Program-made: the position numbers and the translations under genes | Part shown: positions 39,169-49,753 of the stretch, piece after piece | How the letters are laid out: each line of letters begins with the position of its first letter | Position numbering within the stretch: position 1 is the stretch's first letter | Notes under the pieces: model-generated | What the model saw: only the letters and a program-made list of their open reading frames with translations | Database searches by the model: none | Told to the model about the DNA's origin: nothing | Assembly (NCBI RefSeq): GCF_023195835.1 | Contig: NZ_CP096199.1 | Coordinates: forward strand, 2,604,001-2,668,000 | Source of the DNA: Vibrio sinaloensis | GTDB lineage: Bacteria > Pseudomonadota > Gammaproteobacteria > Enterobacterales > Vibrionaceae | Reading direction: 5' to 3' | Length of the DNA stretch: 64,000 bases

Positions 39169-39728
39169 GTTTGTCTCGTATTGGTTATCTTATTCTGGCT
39201 TTTATCATTTGCTGGTCTGCTTACTATCTTTTCGAACAGCAGCAGAGTTATGATATCCAGGTAGAACCAGATACAGAAGTCCCCATGTTCAGCGGCAAAG
39301 GGTTAGAGAATACCTCTTACAACGAACAAGGGGTGCGCAGCTATGTGATCACTTCGGTCGATCTCGAGCACTATGCAAAAAGTGGCGATACCATTTTTAA
39401 TCGCCCGGTATTAAAGGTATTTAAACAGGGTACAACGTTAGAGTGGGAAATTACTGCCGTGCGCGGCGTGTTAACCAAAGACCATGTGCTTACACTCTAT
39501 GATGATGTGCTGGCCACTAACTTATTACCCGATTCAGGTTTTGATACTCTGTCGACCGATGTGATGAATATTCAATTGGATAGCAGAGACTTTTGGGCAG
39601 ATAACCAAGTGGTGATGGTAGGCCCGCAATTTGAAACAGTAGGACAAGCGATGACTGGCAACTTTGCCGACAATCACGCCACCCTATATAACCACGTACA
39701 AGGTAGATATGAAACTCTCACACCTTAG
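39165..39728 (+). CDS. lptC: LptC, LPS export complex protein
   Basis: This 187-residue protein has a single N-terminal membrane anchor (about 6-24) and a periplasmic beta-jellyroll. LptC links the LptBFG transporter to the LptA bridge and passes LPS along. Family sequence is weakly conserved, but the position between kdsC and lptA and the layout make the call firm. It overlaps kdsC by 4 bases and lptA by 20. Confidence 0.93.
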   Translation: MSLSRIGYLILAFIICWSAYYLFEQQQSYDIQVEPDTEVPMFSGKGLENTSYNEQGVRSYVITSVDLEHYAKSGDTIFNRPVLKVFKQGTTLEWEITAVRGVLTKDHVLTLYDDVLATNLLPDSGFDTLSTDVMNIQLDSRDFWADNQVVMVGPQFETVGQAMTGNFADNHATLYNHVQGRYETLTP

Positions 39729-40206
39729 TCTGATTTCTTGTTTAGTTCTTTCAGGGCACGCGTTGGCACTCTCAACAGATAGAGACCAACCTGTCTACAT
39801 CGACTCTGACAGCCAACAGCTCGATATGCAGAGCAATAAAGTGACTTTTATTGGCGACGTTAAACTCAAGCAGGGCAGTATTAACATCAATGCCGACAAA
39901 GTCGTTGTCACCCGCGATGCTGAGGATGGCTCGATTCAAGAGATTGAAGGATATGGCAACCTAGCGACGTTTTCGCAGTTAACCGATGATGGCAAAACCT
40001 TATACGGTGAAGCAAAAGAGCTGTATTACAAAATGGTCGATGACCAACTGACCATGATCGATCAAGCGATGCTTTCACAAGATGATAGTGTGATTCGCGG
40101 CACCAAAATCCGCTACAAAATTTCCTCTCAGAAATTGATTGCTGACGGTAAAGAGAAAGGCGATCGCGTTTCCACCGTTCTTCAGCCTCAAGCAGTACAA
40201 GAATAA
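39709..40206 (+). CDS. lptA: LptA, periplasmic LPS transport bridge
   Basis: This 165-residue protein has a signal peptide (about 1-20, MKLSHLSL...HALA) and an OstA-like beta-jellyroll (about 25-140: [24 protein letters not shown]). LptA oligomers form the bridge that carries LPS from LptC to LptD. The ATG at 39709 has AGG upstream and gives a normal signal peptide; a start at 39664 would not. Confidence 0.93.
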   Translation: MKLSHLSLISCLVLSGHALALSTDRDQPVYIDSDSQQLDMQSNKVTFIGDVKLKQGSININADKVVVTRDAEDGSIQEIEGYGNLATFSQLTDDGKTLYGEAKELYYKMVDDQLTMIDQAMLSQDDSVIRGTKIRYKISSQKLIADGKEKGDRVSTVLQPQAVQE

Positions 40207-40208
40207 TT

Positions 40209-40934
40209 ATGGCGATACTAAAAGCGCAGCACTTAGCCAAAACCTACGGCAATCGCACCGTCGTGACCGATGTGAGTTTGCAGGTCGAGTCAGGGCAAAT
40301 TGTCGGTCTATTAGGTCCGAATGGGGCGGGTAAAACCACCTCGTTTTATATGATTGTGGGCCTGGTCGCTCGCGACCAAGGTACCATTACCATAGATGAC
40401 AGTGACATCAGTATATTGCCGATGCACAGCCGCTCACGCATGGGGATAGGTTACCTACCGCAAGAAGCGTCTATCTTCCGTAAGCTGTCGGTTGAAGACA
40501 ACATTATGGCCGTTCTTGAAACGCGTGAAGAGATGACACGCGAAGAGCGCCAAGACAAGCTAGAAGATTTGTTAGAAGAATTCCACATCCAGCACATTCG
40601 TCACAGCGCGGGTATGGCATTATCGGGTGGTGAACGACGCCGAGTGGAGATTGCTCGCGCTTTGGCCGCCAACCCACAGTTTATTCTGTTGGACGAACCT
40701 TTCGCTGGTGTTGACCCAATCTCGGTGATTGATATCAAAAAAATCATCGAACATCTGCGCGATAGAGGCCTAGGCGTGCTTATCACCGACCACAATGTGC
40801 GTGAAACTCTCGATGTGTGTGAAAAAGCGTATATCGTCAGCCAAGGTCATCTGATTGCAGAAGGGACACCGGAGCAAGTACTGAACAACGAGCAAGTGAA
40901 ACAAGTTTATCTCGGCGAACAATTCCGTCTATGA
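40209..40934 (+). CDS. lptB: LptB, LPS export ABC ATPase
   Basis: This 241-residue ABC ATPase has Walker [11 protein letters not shown]-loop [12 protein letters not shown], signature [15 protein letters not shown], Walker [14 protein letters not shown] and switch His (TDHNVRE). It powers extraction of LPS from the inner membrane with LptFG. It begins 2 bases after lptA. rpoN follows after 50 bases with no clear terminator. Confidence 0.98.
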   Translation: MAILKAQHLAKTYGNRTVVTDVSLQVESGQIVGLLGPNGAGKTTSFYMIVGLVARDQGTITIDDSDISILPMHSRSRMGIGYLPQEASIFRKLSVEDNIMAVLETREEMTREERQDKLEDLLEEFHIQHIRHSAGMALSGGERRRVEIARALAANPQFILLDEPFAGVDPISVIDIKKIIEHLRDRGLGVLITDHNVRETLDVCEKAYIVSQGHLIAEGTPEQVLNNEQVKQVYLGEQFRL

Positions 40935-40984
40935 TTAAAGGAAAGAACGGTAAGATTCTCCAGCATTAAGGCAACTAAGACTGA

Positions 40985-42451
40985 ATGAAACCCTCATTAC
41001 AACTCAAGCTAGGACAGCAATTAGCGATGACACCTCAGTTGCAGCAAGCAATACGCTTGTTGCAATTGTCGACGCTAGATCTTCAACAAGAGATCCAAGA
41101 AGCTTTGGACTCTAACCCTCTGCTCGAGGTGGAAGAAACCAGTGATGAGCCGACAGCAGAAGCACAGAGCCAGACGGAAGAGAAAGAGCCCACGGTCGAG
41201 TTGGCCGAACAGGCTGAGCCTGATGTTAAAGACAGCTCAGAGCTGATTGAACAGTCGGAAATCAGTAACGACCTCGAAATTGACACCACCTGGGACGATG
41301 TTTACAGCGCCAATACTGGCAGTACCGGCATTGCGGCTGACGACGACATGCCTGTCTATCAGGGCGAGACAACCCAATCGCTGCAAGACTACTTACTTTG
41401 GCAACTTGATCTGACGCCATTTAGCGATACCGACCGCACCATAGCTCTCGCGTTGATTGATGCCATCGACGACTATGGCTACCTGACCGTGACTACTGAG
41501 GGAATCCTCGAAAGCTTCGATAACGAAGAGATTGAGCTCGATGAGATTGAAGCCGTTCGCAAGCGCATTCAGCAATTCGATCCACTCGGCGTCGCCTCAG
41601 TCAACTTACAAGACTGCCTACTGCTTCAATTAGCCACCTTTCCTGAAGACACACCTTGGCTCACTGAAGCAAAGTTAGTGCTTACTGACCACATTGACCA
41701 ACTCGGTAACCGCGACTACAAACTGATCATAAAAGAGACTAAGCTTAAAGAAGCGGACTTACGCGAAGTGCTGAAATTGATCCAACAGTTGGATCCAAGA
41801 CCGGGAAGCCGAATTTCATCAGAGCATGCTGAATACGTGATACCCGATGTGTCCGTATTTAAGGACCACGGAAAATGGGTCGTCACCATTAACCCAGACT
41901 CAGTTCCTCGACTTAAGGTTAATCAGCAGTACGCCGCATTAGGCAAAGGCAATAGCGCCGACAGTCAGTACATTCGTAGCAACTTACAAGAGGCCAAATG
42001 GCTGATAAAAAGCTTGGAAAGTAGAAACGAGACCTTGCTCAAAGTTGCCAAGTGTATTGTTGAACATCAGCGCGATTTCTTTGAGTATGGTGAAGAAGCG
42101 ATGAAGCCAATGGTGCTAAATGATGTCGCCCTTGCGGTCGATATGCACGAATCCACCATCTCTAGGGTAACCACGCAAAAATTTATGCATACCCCACGGG
42201 GTATCTTTGAACTGAAGTACTTCTTTTCTAGCCATGTCAGCACAGACAATGGTGGGGAGTGCTCATCGACTGCAATTCGAGCTCTGATCAAGAAGCTGGT
42301 TGCCGCAGAAAACAGCGCCAAGCCACTCAGTGATAGCAAGATTGCAGCTCTACTCGCTGACCAAGGGATTCAGGTCGCTAGAAGGACAATTGCTAAGTAC
42401 CGTGAATCATTAGGTATTGCCCCTTCCAGTCAGCGCAAACGCCTGCTTTAG
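40985..42451 (+). CDS. rpoN: RNA polymerase sigma-54 factor
   Basis: This 488-residue sigma-54 has the glutamine-rich activator region I ([23 protein letters not shown]), an acidic region II at about 50-125, the core-binding region, and the C-terminal DNA-binding part ending in the RpoN box [10 protein letters not shown]. In Vibrio it serves flagellar, nitrogen, quorum-sensing and other genes through enhancer-binding proteins. It is followed by hpf, ptsN, rapZ and npr, the usual sigma-54 operon. Confidence 0.98.
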   Translation: MKPSLQLKLGQQLAMTPQLQQAIRLLQLSTLDLQQEIQEALDSNPLLEVEETSDEPTAEAQSQTEEKEPTVELAEQAEPDVKDSSELIEQSEISNDLEIDTTWDDVYSANTGSTGIAADDDMPVYQGETTQSLQDYLLWQLDLTPFSDTDRTIALALIDAIDDYGYLTVTTEGILESFDNEEIELDEIEAVRKRIQQFDPLGVASVNLQDCLLLQLATFPEDTPWLTEAKLVLTDHIDQLGNRDYKLIIKETKLKEADLREVLKLIQQLDPRPGSRISSEHAEYVIPDVSVFKDHGKWVVTINPDSVPRLKVNQQYAALGKGNSADSQYIRSNLQEAKWLIKSLESRNETLLKVAKCIVEHQRDFFEYGEEAMKPMVLNDVALAVDMHESTISRVTTQKFMHTPRGIFELKYFFSSHVSTDNGGECSSTAIRALIKKLVAAENSAKPLSDSKIAALLADQGIQVARRTIAKYRESLGIAPSSQRKRLL

Positions 42452-42475
42452 GCCTACAACCGAGAAGGAAAGTCT

Positions 42476-42763
42476 ATGCAAATCAACATTGATGGCCAAC
42501 ACATTGATCTCACCGATTCAATGCAAGACTACGTCAACGAAAAATTTCAAAAGCTAGAACGTTTTTTCGACCACATAAATAGCATTCATGTCGTACTAAA
42601 AGTTGAAAAAGTTCGTCAAATCGCAGAAGCTAACCTTCACGTTAACCAAGCTGAAATTCATGCCTCTTCGGAAGATGAAAACATGTATGCAGCGATTGAT
42701 TCCCTTGTCGATAAGCTGGTCAGACAGCTCAACAAGCACAAAGAAAAGCTAAACGCTCACTAA
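42476..42763 (+). CDS. hpf: Ribosome hibernation promoting factor (short form)
   Basis: This 95-residue protein of the HPF/RaiA fold begins MQINIDGQHIDLTDSMQDYV and has the conserved IDSLVDKLVRQLNKHKEK C-terminal helix. The short form helps make 100S ribosome dimers together with RMF in gamma-proteobacteria. It lies 24 bases after rpoN with an AAGGAA site. Confidence 0.95.
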   Translation: MQINIDGQHIDLTDSMQDYVNEKFQKLERFFDHINSIHVVLKVEKVRQIAEANLHVNQAEIHASSEDENMYAAIDSLVDKLVRQLNKHKEKLNAH

Positions 42764-42768
42764 TTACC

Positions 42769-43215
42769 ATGCAACTAAGCGAAATCCTCACATTGAACTG
42801 CACCAAAAGTGCAGTTCAATGTACTAGTAAGAAACGCGCCCTTGAGATGATCAGTGAACTGGTCGCAGAACAAACCGGGCAAAACTCCACTGAACTGTTT
42901 GAATGTATGCTCAGCCGAGAAAAAATGGGCAGTACTGGCATCGGAAATGGGATTGCCATTCCCCATGCTCGTATGCAATCAAGCGATAAAGCCGTCGCTG
43001 TACTTCTCCAATGTGAGTCGCCGGTCGAGTTTGACGCTATCGACAATCGCCCTGTTGATCTGCTGTTTGCCCTTTTGGTCCCTGATGCCCAATGTAAAGA
43101 GCACCTCAAAACCCTTTCCAGCATGGCTGAACGTCTCAACGACAAACAAATCCTCAAGCAATTGCGTAAAGCTCAATCAGACCAAGAGCTTTATGACATT
43201 ATGGTCAATCAATAA
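42769..43215 (+). CDS. ptsN: Nitrogen-related PTS EIIA protein PtsN
   Basis: This 148-residue EIIA-Ntr receives phosphate from Npr on His66 (GIAIPHARM) and acts as a regulator of potassium and nitrogen-related systems rather than a sugar transporter. [13 protein letters not shown] and [14 protein letters not shown] match the family. The start is 5 bases after the hpf stop. A perfect 14-bp inverted repeat begins 21 bases into the coding sequence, which is unusual. The stop overlaps rapZ by one base. Confidence 0.95.
   Translation: MQLSEILTLNCTKSAVQCTSKKRALEMISELVAEQTGQNSTELFECMLSREKMGSTGIGNGIAIPHARMQSSDKAVAVLLQCESPVEFDAIDNRPVDLLFALLVPDAQCKEHLKTLSSMAERLNDKQILKQLRKAQSDQELYDIMVNQ
42790..42822. 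repeat. Perfect 14-bp inverted repeat within the 5' end of ptsN
   Basis: ACATTGAACTGCAC, a 5-base CAAAA loop, then its exact reverse complement. In mRNA this would be a very stable hairpin at about codons 8-18 of ptsN. There is no T run after it, so it is not a standard terminator. Confidence 0.9.
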
Positions 43216-44078
43216 TGCGCCTGATCGTCGTCAGTGGCCAATCAGGTGCTGGTAAAAGTGTCGCTTTACGAGTACTCGAAGATCTCGGTTATTATTGTGT
43301 CGATAACCTTCCGGTCGACTTACTGGAGGTGTTCGTTCAATCCGTTCAGTCGAGTAAACAAAACGTTGCCGTCAGCATTGATATTCGCAATTTACCCAAA
43401 GAACCCAATCTGGTTGAAGATGTACTGAGCAAGCTCAAACAAGGTTCCGACGTCAGCGTACTGTTTTTGGATGCGAACAAAGAGACGCTCCTTAAGCGCT
43501 ACAGCGAAACCCGCCGTATCCATCCTCTAAGCTTGAGTTTAGGCAATACTTCTCTTGAGCAAGCGATAGAAAAAGAGCGTTGCATCTTGTCTCCGCTGAA
43601 AGAGCACGCCGACCTTGTCATTGATAGTAGCAACCAATCACTGCACGAACTGAGCGAAACCGTCCGCATGCGGATTGAAGGTCGTGAGCGCAAAGATCTG
43701 GTCATGGTCTTTCAATCGTTCGGCTTTAAATATGGCCTACCCAGTGACGCCGATTACGTATTTGATGTGCGCTTTTTACCCAACCCACACTGGGAGCCAG
43801 ATCTAAGACCACTCACTGGCTTAGATGCGCCAATCAAATCGTTCCTTGAAGGTCATCCCGAAGTGATGGAACTCAAACAGCAAATCCAAAAGTTCATCGA
43901 ACATTGGTTACCGCTACTGGAAAAAAACAACCGTAGCTATCTGACGGTGGCGATTGGCTGTACTGGTGGCAAACATCGCTCGGTGTACCTGACTCAGCAA
44001 ATTGGTGAATACTTTGCCGAAATGGGCCACCAAGTACAGATACGTCACGCCTCACTAGAGAAAAATCACAAGGACTAG
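43215..44078 (+). CDS. rapZ: RNase adapter protein RapZ
   Basis: This 287-residue protein has a P-loop GQSGAGKS at residues 8-15, [12 protein letters not shown], and a C-terminal domain with [12 protein letters not shown]. In E. coli RapZ binds glucosamine 6-phosphate and directs RNase E to the small RNA GlmZ, controlling glmS. The start overlaps the ptsN stop (TAATG). Confidence 0.96.
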   Translation: MRLIVVSGQSGAGKSVALRVLEDLGYYCVDNLPVDLLEVFVQSVQSSKQNVAVSIDIRNLPKEPNLVEDVLSKLKQGSDVSVLFLDANKETLLKRYSETRRIHPLSLSLGNTSLEQAIEKERCILSPLKEHADLVIDSSNQSLHELSETVRMRIEGRERKDLVMVFQSFGFKYGLPSDADYVFDVRFLPNPHWEPDLRPLTGLDAPIKSFLEGHPEVMELKQQIQKFIEHWLPLLEKNNRSYLTVAIGCTGGKHRSVYLTQQIGEYFAEMGHQVQIRHASLEKNHKD

Positions 44079-44081
44079 TTT

Positions 44082-44357
44082 ATGCAGCAGAGCCGCACTG
44101 TGTTAATTCAAAATCGTTTAGGACTTCATGCTCGCGCTGCTGTAAAACTGGTAGAACTCGCCCAATCTTTTCAAGCCGTATTGACCATTCAAAATCACGA
44201 AGGCAAAGAAGCCACTGCCGATAGTGTGATGGGGCTATTGATGCTGGAATCCGCGCAGGGCGAGTACGTGACCATAAGCGCTGAGGGAAGCGATGCTGAG
44301 CCTGCGCTTGATGCGGTTTGTCACCTCATTGAAGACAAGTTCGACGAAGACGAATAG
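44082..44357 (+). CDS. npr: Nitrogen-related phosphocarrier protein NPr
   Basis: This 91-residue HPr-like protein has the phosphorylated His16 in GLHARAA and the Ser46-region segment [12 protein letters not shown]. It relays phosphate from PtsP to PtsN. It begins 3 bases after rapZ and is the last gene of the rpoN operon. Confidence 0.96.
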   Translation: MQQSRTVLIQNRLGLHARAAVKLVELAQSFQAVLTIQNHEGKEATADSVMGLLMLESAQGEYVTISAEGSDAEPALDAVCHLIEDKFDEDE

Positions 44358-44496
44358 CCCCCACCACCTATTAATCCGGTTTGATATGCCCCAGCTAAGC
44401 AATTAAATCTGCGCGCTTCACAATAACTGATTAAATCCATTCTAAAATTACGTTACTATGTTTCGCATTGTAACAACAACGAGTTAGGGGGAATGA

Positions 44497-45852
44497 ATGG
44501 CAGAGCAGATAGAATTCGATCAAGCTCACCAGGCCCTCCAAGAAGTCACTGAAGCCCTAGAAAATGGCCGCTTTGTCCATGTCCGTCGTCAATTGCAAGA
44601 CATGGAGCCGGAAGATATTGCTCATCTTTTAGAAGCCTCTCCACGCAAAAGTCGTGAAGTTCTTTGGCAACTGACTGACCCCGAAGATTACGGTGAAATC
44701 CTTGACGAGCTGAATGAAGACGTCAAAGATGCATTGGTGTCGAAAATGGCACCAGAGATGCTCGCAGAAGCGACAGAAGGGATGGAGACAGACGACGTCG
44801 CCTACGTGTTGCGAAGTCTGCCTGATGATGTTTCCCGAGAAGTTCTAGCGCAAATGGACGCAGCAGAGCGTCTGTTAGTCGAAACCGCCCTTTCCTACCC
44901 TGAAGATACTGCCGGTAGTTTGATGAACACCGACGTGATCACCATTCGTGGTGATGTTGATGTCGATGTGGTTTTGCGCTACTTGCGAATGAAAGGGGAA
45001 CTGCCCGAAGCGACCGACGCACTGTACGTCATAGACGAAGAGAACCGCTTGATTGGCGAGTTACCCATTACAACACTGATCACCACTCAGCCTGATGTGA
45101 AGATTGCAGATGTAATGGAGGATGCTGACGAAGCCATCGACGTCACCATGAGCGACTCCGACATTGCCAGCTTATTTGAGCGTCGAAATTGGGTTTCTGC
45201 TCCGGTTATTGATGAGAACCAACACTTGGTCGGCCGTATTACTATTGATGACGTTGTCGATGTTATCCGTGAAGACGCCGAGCACTCAATGATGAGCATG
45301 GCCGGTATGGATGATGACGAAGATACCTTCGCGCCAGTGGTCAAATCGGCACGTAAGCGCAGCATCTGGTTAGGTGCCAATGTACTTGCCGCATTAGCCG
45401 CGGCCTCAGTATCGAATATGTTTGAGGCAACATTGGATCAAATGGCGGCGATTGCTGTCTTGATGACCATAGTACCTTCTATGGGCGGGGTAGCCGGTAA
45501 CCAGACAGTTGCGTTGGTGATCCGTGGTTTGGCCCTAGGTCATATTGGTGATTCGAACAAACGTGAGCTGCTTTTAAAAGAAGCGGCTATCGGGCTACTG
45601 AATGGCATCATGTGGGCGCTGATTATTGGCGGAATTGTCGTCGCCTGGAAAGGTAACTGGATGCTCGGCGGCATTATTTCGGCAGCGATGTTAACTAACT
45701 TGCTGGTCGCAGGGGTTGCAGGGGTCACTATCCCTATCCTGCTCAAAAAGATGAACATCGACCCTGCCCTTGCCGGCGGGATGGCACTGACGACGGTGAC
45801 CGATGTGATTGGCCTATCTGTGTTCTTAGGCTTAGCCACGCTGGTTATTTAA
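44497..45852 (+). CDS. mgtE: Magnesium transporter MgtE
   Basis: This 451-residue channel has an N-terminal superhelical domain (about 5-130: LEASPRKSREVLWQLTDPEDYGEILDEL), two CBS domains (about 135-260) that sense cytosolic magnesium, and five membrane helices (about 285-450). The pore-region segments VPSMGGVAGNQT and GGMALTTVTDVIG are present. It has its own upstream region (44358-44496) and terminator. Confidence 0.96.
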   Translation: MAEQIEFDQAHQALQEVTEALENGRFVHVRRQLQDMEPEDIAHLLEASPRKSREVLWQLTDPEDYGEILDELNEDVKDALVSKMAPEMLAEATEGMETDDVAYVLRSLPDDVSREVLAQMDAAERLLVETALSYPEDTAGSLMNTDVITIRGDVDVDVVLRYLRMKGELPEATDALYVIDEENRLIGELPITTLITTQPDVKIADVMEDADEAIDVTMSDSDIASLFERRNWVSAPVIDENQHLVGRITIDDVVDVIREDAEHSMMSMAGMDDDEDTFAPVVKSARKRSIWLGANVLAALAAASVSNMFEATLDQMAAIAVLMTIVPSMGGVAGNQTVALVIRGLALGHIGDSNKRELLLKEAAIGLLNGIMWALIIGGIVVAWKGNWMLGGIISAAMLTNLLVAGVAGVTIPILLKKMNIDPALAGGMALTTVTDVIGLSVFLGLATLVI

Positions 45853-45862
45853 TCTTTCAACC

Positions 45863-45893
45863 AAAAAGCGCAGCTCTCAGGCTGCGCTTTTTA
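45863..45893. terminator. Bidirectional terminator between mgtE and metH
   Basis: AAAAAGCGCAGC-CTCTCAGG-like loop-GCTGCGCTTTTTA, with A and T runs on both sides of the stem, between convergent genes. Confidence 0.88.
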
Positions 45894-45906
45894 TTTACCT
45901 ATTGAT

Positions 45907-48900
45907 CTAGTTAAGGTTTGGCCCTAGCCATTTCTCAGCTTCTAGCATGTCCCAACCTTTACGCTGGGCGTAACTCTCTGCTTGATCCTGCTGGATCTGC
46001 GCGATAGCGAAGTAACGAGAGTCCGGATGCGAGAAATACCAGCCTGAGACTGAAGCACCAGGCCACATAGCATAACTTGAGGTGAGAGACATGCCAATCG
46101 CCTCTTCCACGTTGAGCATTTGCCATAGTGTGCCTTTTTCTGTGTGCTCCGGACACGCAGGATAGCCCGGCGCCGGACGAATACCTTGGTATTTCTCGCG
46201 AATCAGATCCTCATTGGATAAGTTTTCATCCGCAGCATACCCCCAGATCTCTTTACGTACTCGCTCGTGCAAGTACTCAGCAAATGCTTCGGCTAAGCGG
46301 TCTGCTACTGCTTGAATCATAATCGCATTGTAATCATCACCCGCTGCTTTGTATTGATCCGCAAGCTCCCGCTCACCAATACCGCCGGTAACGGCAAAGC
46401 CACCAATCCAGTCGAGCTTCCCTGACGATTTAGGAGCTATATAGTCAGATAAACAGTAGTTGAAACCTTTTGGCTTCTCTGTTTGCTGACGAAGATTATG
46501 TAACACATGAGCCACCTCTGTGCGTGACTCGTCGGTATACACTTCGATATCATCACCCACGCTGGCTGCTGGGAAAAATGCACACATGCCACGCGCTTTA
46601 AGTAACCCTTCTTGCTCCACTCGATCAAGCAAATCGTTGGCATCTTTGAATAGACGCTGCGCCTCTTCTCCCACTTCCTCATGTTCAAGTATCGCCGGAT
46701 ACTTGCCCACTAGAGACCAGGTCATAAAGAAAGGGGTCCAGTCGATATAATTACGCAGTGTGGCGACATCAAAATCGTCAAACACATGCACACCGGGCTT
46801 GGCAGGCGCCGGAGGCGTGTAGTTTTCCCAATCAATCGCCACTTTATTGGCACGCGCCTGCTCTAAAGTAACCGGCTTAGTGCGCGGTCGTTTACGTGCG
46901 TGCTGGTCACGAACGACGTCATAATCAGCTTGCAGTTTTTCAACAAAGGCAGGTTTTTGCGTTTCAGAAAGCAGTGCGGAACAAACCCCCACAGCGCGGG
47001 AAGCATTATTTACGTACACCACTGGATGCTGATAATTTTGTTCAATCTTCACCGCTGTATGCGCTTTCGAGGTGGTGGCACCGCCTATCAACAGCGGCAA
47101 ATCGAAATCTAAACGCTGCATCTCTTTAGCAACGTGCACCATCTCGTCAAGTGATGGCGTGATGAGACCAGACAAGCCTATGATATCGACCTTCTCTTCC
47201 TTAGCGACCTTAAGGATTTTTTCACACGGCACCATGACACCGAGGTCGATAATTTCATAATTATTGCACTGCAATACGACGCCAACAATATTCTTACCAA
47301 TGTCGTGGACATCGCCCTTCACTGTCGCTAACAAGATTTTACCATTGGTGGAGCCTGCTTGCTTTTCAGCATTGATAAACGGTTCTAGATGCGCCACCGC
47401 TTGCTTCATCACCCGAGCAGATTTTACTACCTGTGGTAGGAACATCTTGCCTTCGCCAAATAGGTCTCCGACGACATTCATGCCATCCATCAACGGCCCT
47501 TCGATCACCTCCAACGGTTTTGCGGCTTGAACGCGCGCCTCTTCGGTATCTTCAACGATAAACTCGGTGATGCCTTTCACTAGGGCATACTCTAGCCTTT
47601 TTTCTACCGGCCAAGCACGCCACTCCAGCGCACTCGCATCGTCTTCTTTACCCACGCCTTTTTCTGCATATTCACCCGCGATATCTAAAAGGCGCTCCGT
47701 TGCGTCACTGCGACGGTTCAATACCACGTCTTCGACGGCTTCACGCAGCTTCTCTGGCACGTTATCGTATATTTCCAGCTGACCGGCATTAACGATACCC
47801 ATGTCCATACCATTTTTGAAACAGTGATAAAGGAACACGGCATGGATGGCTTCGCGAACATAGTTGTTGCCACGGAATGAGAACGACACGTTCGACACGC
47901 CGCCAGAGATCATGGCATGAGGTAAATCACGTTTAATATCAGCGACCGCTTCAATGAAATCAACAGCGTAATTATTGTGCTCCTCGATGCCCGTCGCCAC
48001 AGCAAAGATGTTGGGGTCAAAGATAATATCTTCAGGTGGGAAACCGACTTCATCGACCAAGATACGATAAGCGTTGGTACAGATCTCTAGCTTGCGCGCT
48101 CGCGTTTCTGCTTGTCCAACTTCGTCAAATGCCATCACAATCACTGCCGCACCATAGCGTCGAATCAGTTTTGCTTGCTCAATAAACTTCGCTTTGCCCT
48201 CTTTGAGCGAAATAGAGTTGACGATACCTTTGCCTTGAATGCACTTAAGGCCCGCTTCGATCACTTCCCATTTGGAGGAATCGACCATGATCGGCACTTT
48301 GGAAATTTCTGGCTCTGAAGCACAGAGATTCAGGAATCGCACCATGCAAGCTTCGGCATCGAGCATCCCTTCATCCATATTGATATCGATGATCTGCGCG
48401 CCATTCTCTACTTGCTGGCGGGCAACGTCGAGCGCTTCATCATAGAGTTCTTCTTTGATAAGACGCTTAAAGCGTGCAGAGCCAGTGACATTGGTACGCT
48501 CACCAACGTTGACAAACAATGTCTCTTTTTCAATTGTAAGCGGTTCTAGGCCAGACAGACGACAAGCCACGGTCAAGTCAGGTAACGTGCGAGGAGCTAC
48601 GCCTTCTACTGCGGCAGCCATTTGGCGGATATGCTCCGGCGTAGTACCACAACAGCCACCGATAAGGTTCAAAAATCCGCTCTGCGCCCACTCTTTAACA
48701 TGAACTGCCATGTCCTCAGCAGAGAGGTCGTATTCACCAAAAGCGTTTGGCAGTCCTGCATTGGGGTGCGCTGAAACATAGGTTTCGGAGATACGCGAGA
48801 GCTCTTCCACGTACGGACGCAGTTCGTCAGGCCCGAGGGCACAGTTAAGGCCGAACGAGATCGGTTTAACATGGCGTAAGGAATTATAAAATGCTTCCGT

Positions 48901-49584
48901 CGTTTGCCCCGATAGTGTGCGTCCAGAGGCATCAGTGATAGTGCCCGAGATCATCACCGGCAGCGACAAACCCAACTCTTCGAAAACTGAGTCGACAGCA
49001 AAGGCACAAGCTTTGGCGTTGAGGGTATCAAAAATGGTTTCAATCAAGATCAAGTCGCTACCGCCTTTAATCAGGGCGCGAGTTGATTCTGAGTAAGCGG
49101 TAACTAACTCATCAAAGCTGACATTACGGTAGCCAGGATCATTAACATCAGGAGAGATAGAGCATGTGCGGTTAGTCGGGCCTAGCACCCCAGCGACATA
49201 GCGCGGTTTGTCGGGCGTTTTGGCTGTCCATTCATCTGCAGCTTCACGAGCTAGTTTGGCTGCGGCAAAGTTAATCTCTTCACTCAGGCTTTCCATCTCA
49301 TAGTCAGCCATAGCGATAGTTGTCGCATTAAAGGTATTGGTTTCGAGTATATCCGCACCCGCTTCAAGGTAGGCAGTGTGAATATCTTTAATCAGCGTAG
49401 GCTGAGATAAGACCAATAGATCGTTATTACCCTTTAAATCACAATGCCAATCAGCAAAGCGTTCACCTCGATAGTCTTGCTCTTCCAGTTTGTAATCTTG
49501 GATCATGGTTCCCATACCACCATCGATCAACAAGATACGTTGTTTTAGTTGAGCTTCAATCTGTTGCCTTACATTACTTCCCAC
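45907..49584 (-). CDS. metH: Cobalamin-dependent methionine synthase
   Basis: This 1225-residue four-module enzyme (E. coli 1227) methylates homocysteine from methyltetrahydrofolate. The homocysteine/zinc domain is at about 1-330 with [10 protein letters not shown], then come the pterin-binding domain (about 345-650), the cobalamin domain with [10 protein letters not shown] (DxHxxG, about 760) and the C-terminal SAM reactivation domain (PGYPACPEH). It starts at GTG 49584 with GAGG 7 bases upstream. A MetJ operator precedes it. Confidence 0.97.
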   Translation of the reverse strand: MGSNVRQQIEAQLKQRILLIDGGMGTMIQDYKLEEQDYRGERFADWHCDLKGNNDLLVLSQPTLIKDIHTAYLEAGADILETNTFNATTIAMADYEMESLSEEINFAAAKLAREAADEWTAKTPDKPRYVAGVLGPTNRTCSISPDVNDPGYRNVSFDELVTAYSESTRALIKGGSDLILIETIFDTLNAKACAFAVDSVFEELGLSLPVMISGTITDASGRTLSGQTTEAFYNSLRHVKPISFGLNCALGPDELRPYVEELSRISETYVSAHPNAGLPNAFGEYDLSAEDMAVHVKEWAQSGFLNLIGGCCGTTPEHIRQMAAAVEGVAPRTLPDLTVACRLSGLEPLTIEKETLFVNVGERTNVTGSARFKRLIKEELYDEALDVARQQVENGAQIIDINMDEGMLDAEACMVRFLNLCASEPEISKVPIMVDSSKWEVIEAGLKCIQGKGIVNSISLKEGKAKFIEQAKLIRRYGAAVIVMAFDEVGQAETRARKLEICTNAYRILVDEVGFPPEDIIFDPNIFAVATGIEEHNNYAVDFIEAVADIKRDLPHAMISGGVSNVSFSFRGNNYVREAIHAVFLYHCFKNGMDMGIVNAGQLEIYDNVPEKLREAVEDVVLNRRSDATERLLDIAGEYAEKGVGKEDDASALEWRAWPVEKRLEYALVKGITEFIVEDTEEARVQAAKPLEVIEGPLMDGMNVVGDLFGEGKMFLPQVVKSARVMKQAVAHLEPFINAEKQAGSTNGKILLATVKGDVHDIGKNIVGVVLQCNNYEIIDLGVMVPCEKILKVAKEEKVDIIGLSGLITPSLDEMVHVAKEMQRLDFDLPLLIGGATTSKAHTAVKIEQNYQHPVVYVNNASRAVGVCSALLSETQKPAFVEKLQADYDVVRDQHARKRPRTKPVTLEQARANKVAIDWENYTPPAPAKPGVHVFDDFDVATLRNYIDWTPFFMTWSLVGKYPAILEHEEVGEEAQRLFKDANDLLDRVEQEGLLKARGMCAFFPAASVGDDIEVYTDESRTEVAHVLHNLRQQTEKPKGFNYCLSDYIAPKSSGKLDWIGGFAVTGGIGERELADQYKAAGDDYNAIMIQAVADRLAEAFAEYLHERVRKEIWGYAADENLSNEDLIREKYQGIRPAPGYPACPEHTEKGTLWQMLNVEEAIGMSLTSSYAMWPGASVSGWYFSHPDSRYFAIAQIQQDQAESYAQRKGWDMLEAEKWLGPNLN

Positions 49585-49634
49585 GGTACAGCCTCATTCC
49601 TTTTACTATCATTCCATCCTATCACAGTTTAAAG

Positions 49635-49658
49635 AGGAGTCTAGACGTCTAAACGATC
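49635..49658. promoter_or_regulatory. MetJ operator upstream of metH
   Basis: A perfect met box AGACGTCT at 49643-49650 is preceded by AGGAGTCT and followed by AAACGATC in 8-bp register. It lies about 50-75 bases upstream of the metH GTG and in the short space shared with the divergent antiporter gene. Confidence 0.85.
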
Positions 49659-49753
49659 TAAGTAATGACTTATTTATCACAAAAAAGTGTTTGCTATTTG
49701 AACATGGTGATCCGAAAATCTTCATTCACAATTTGTTACATTATGAGATTCCA

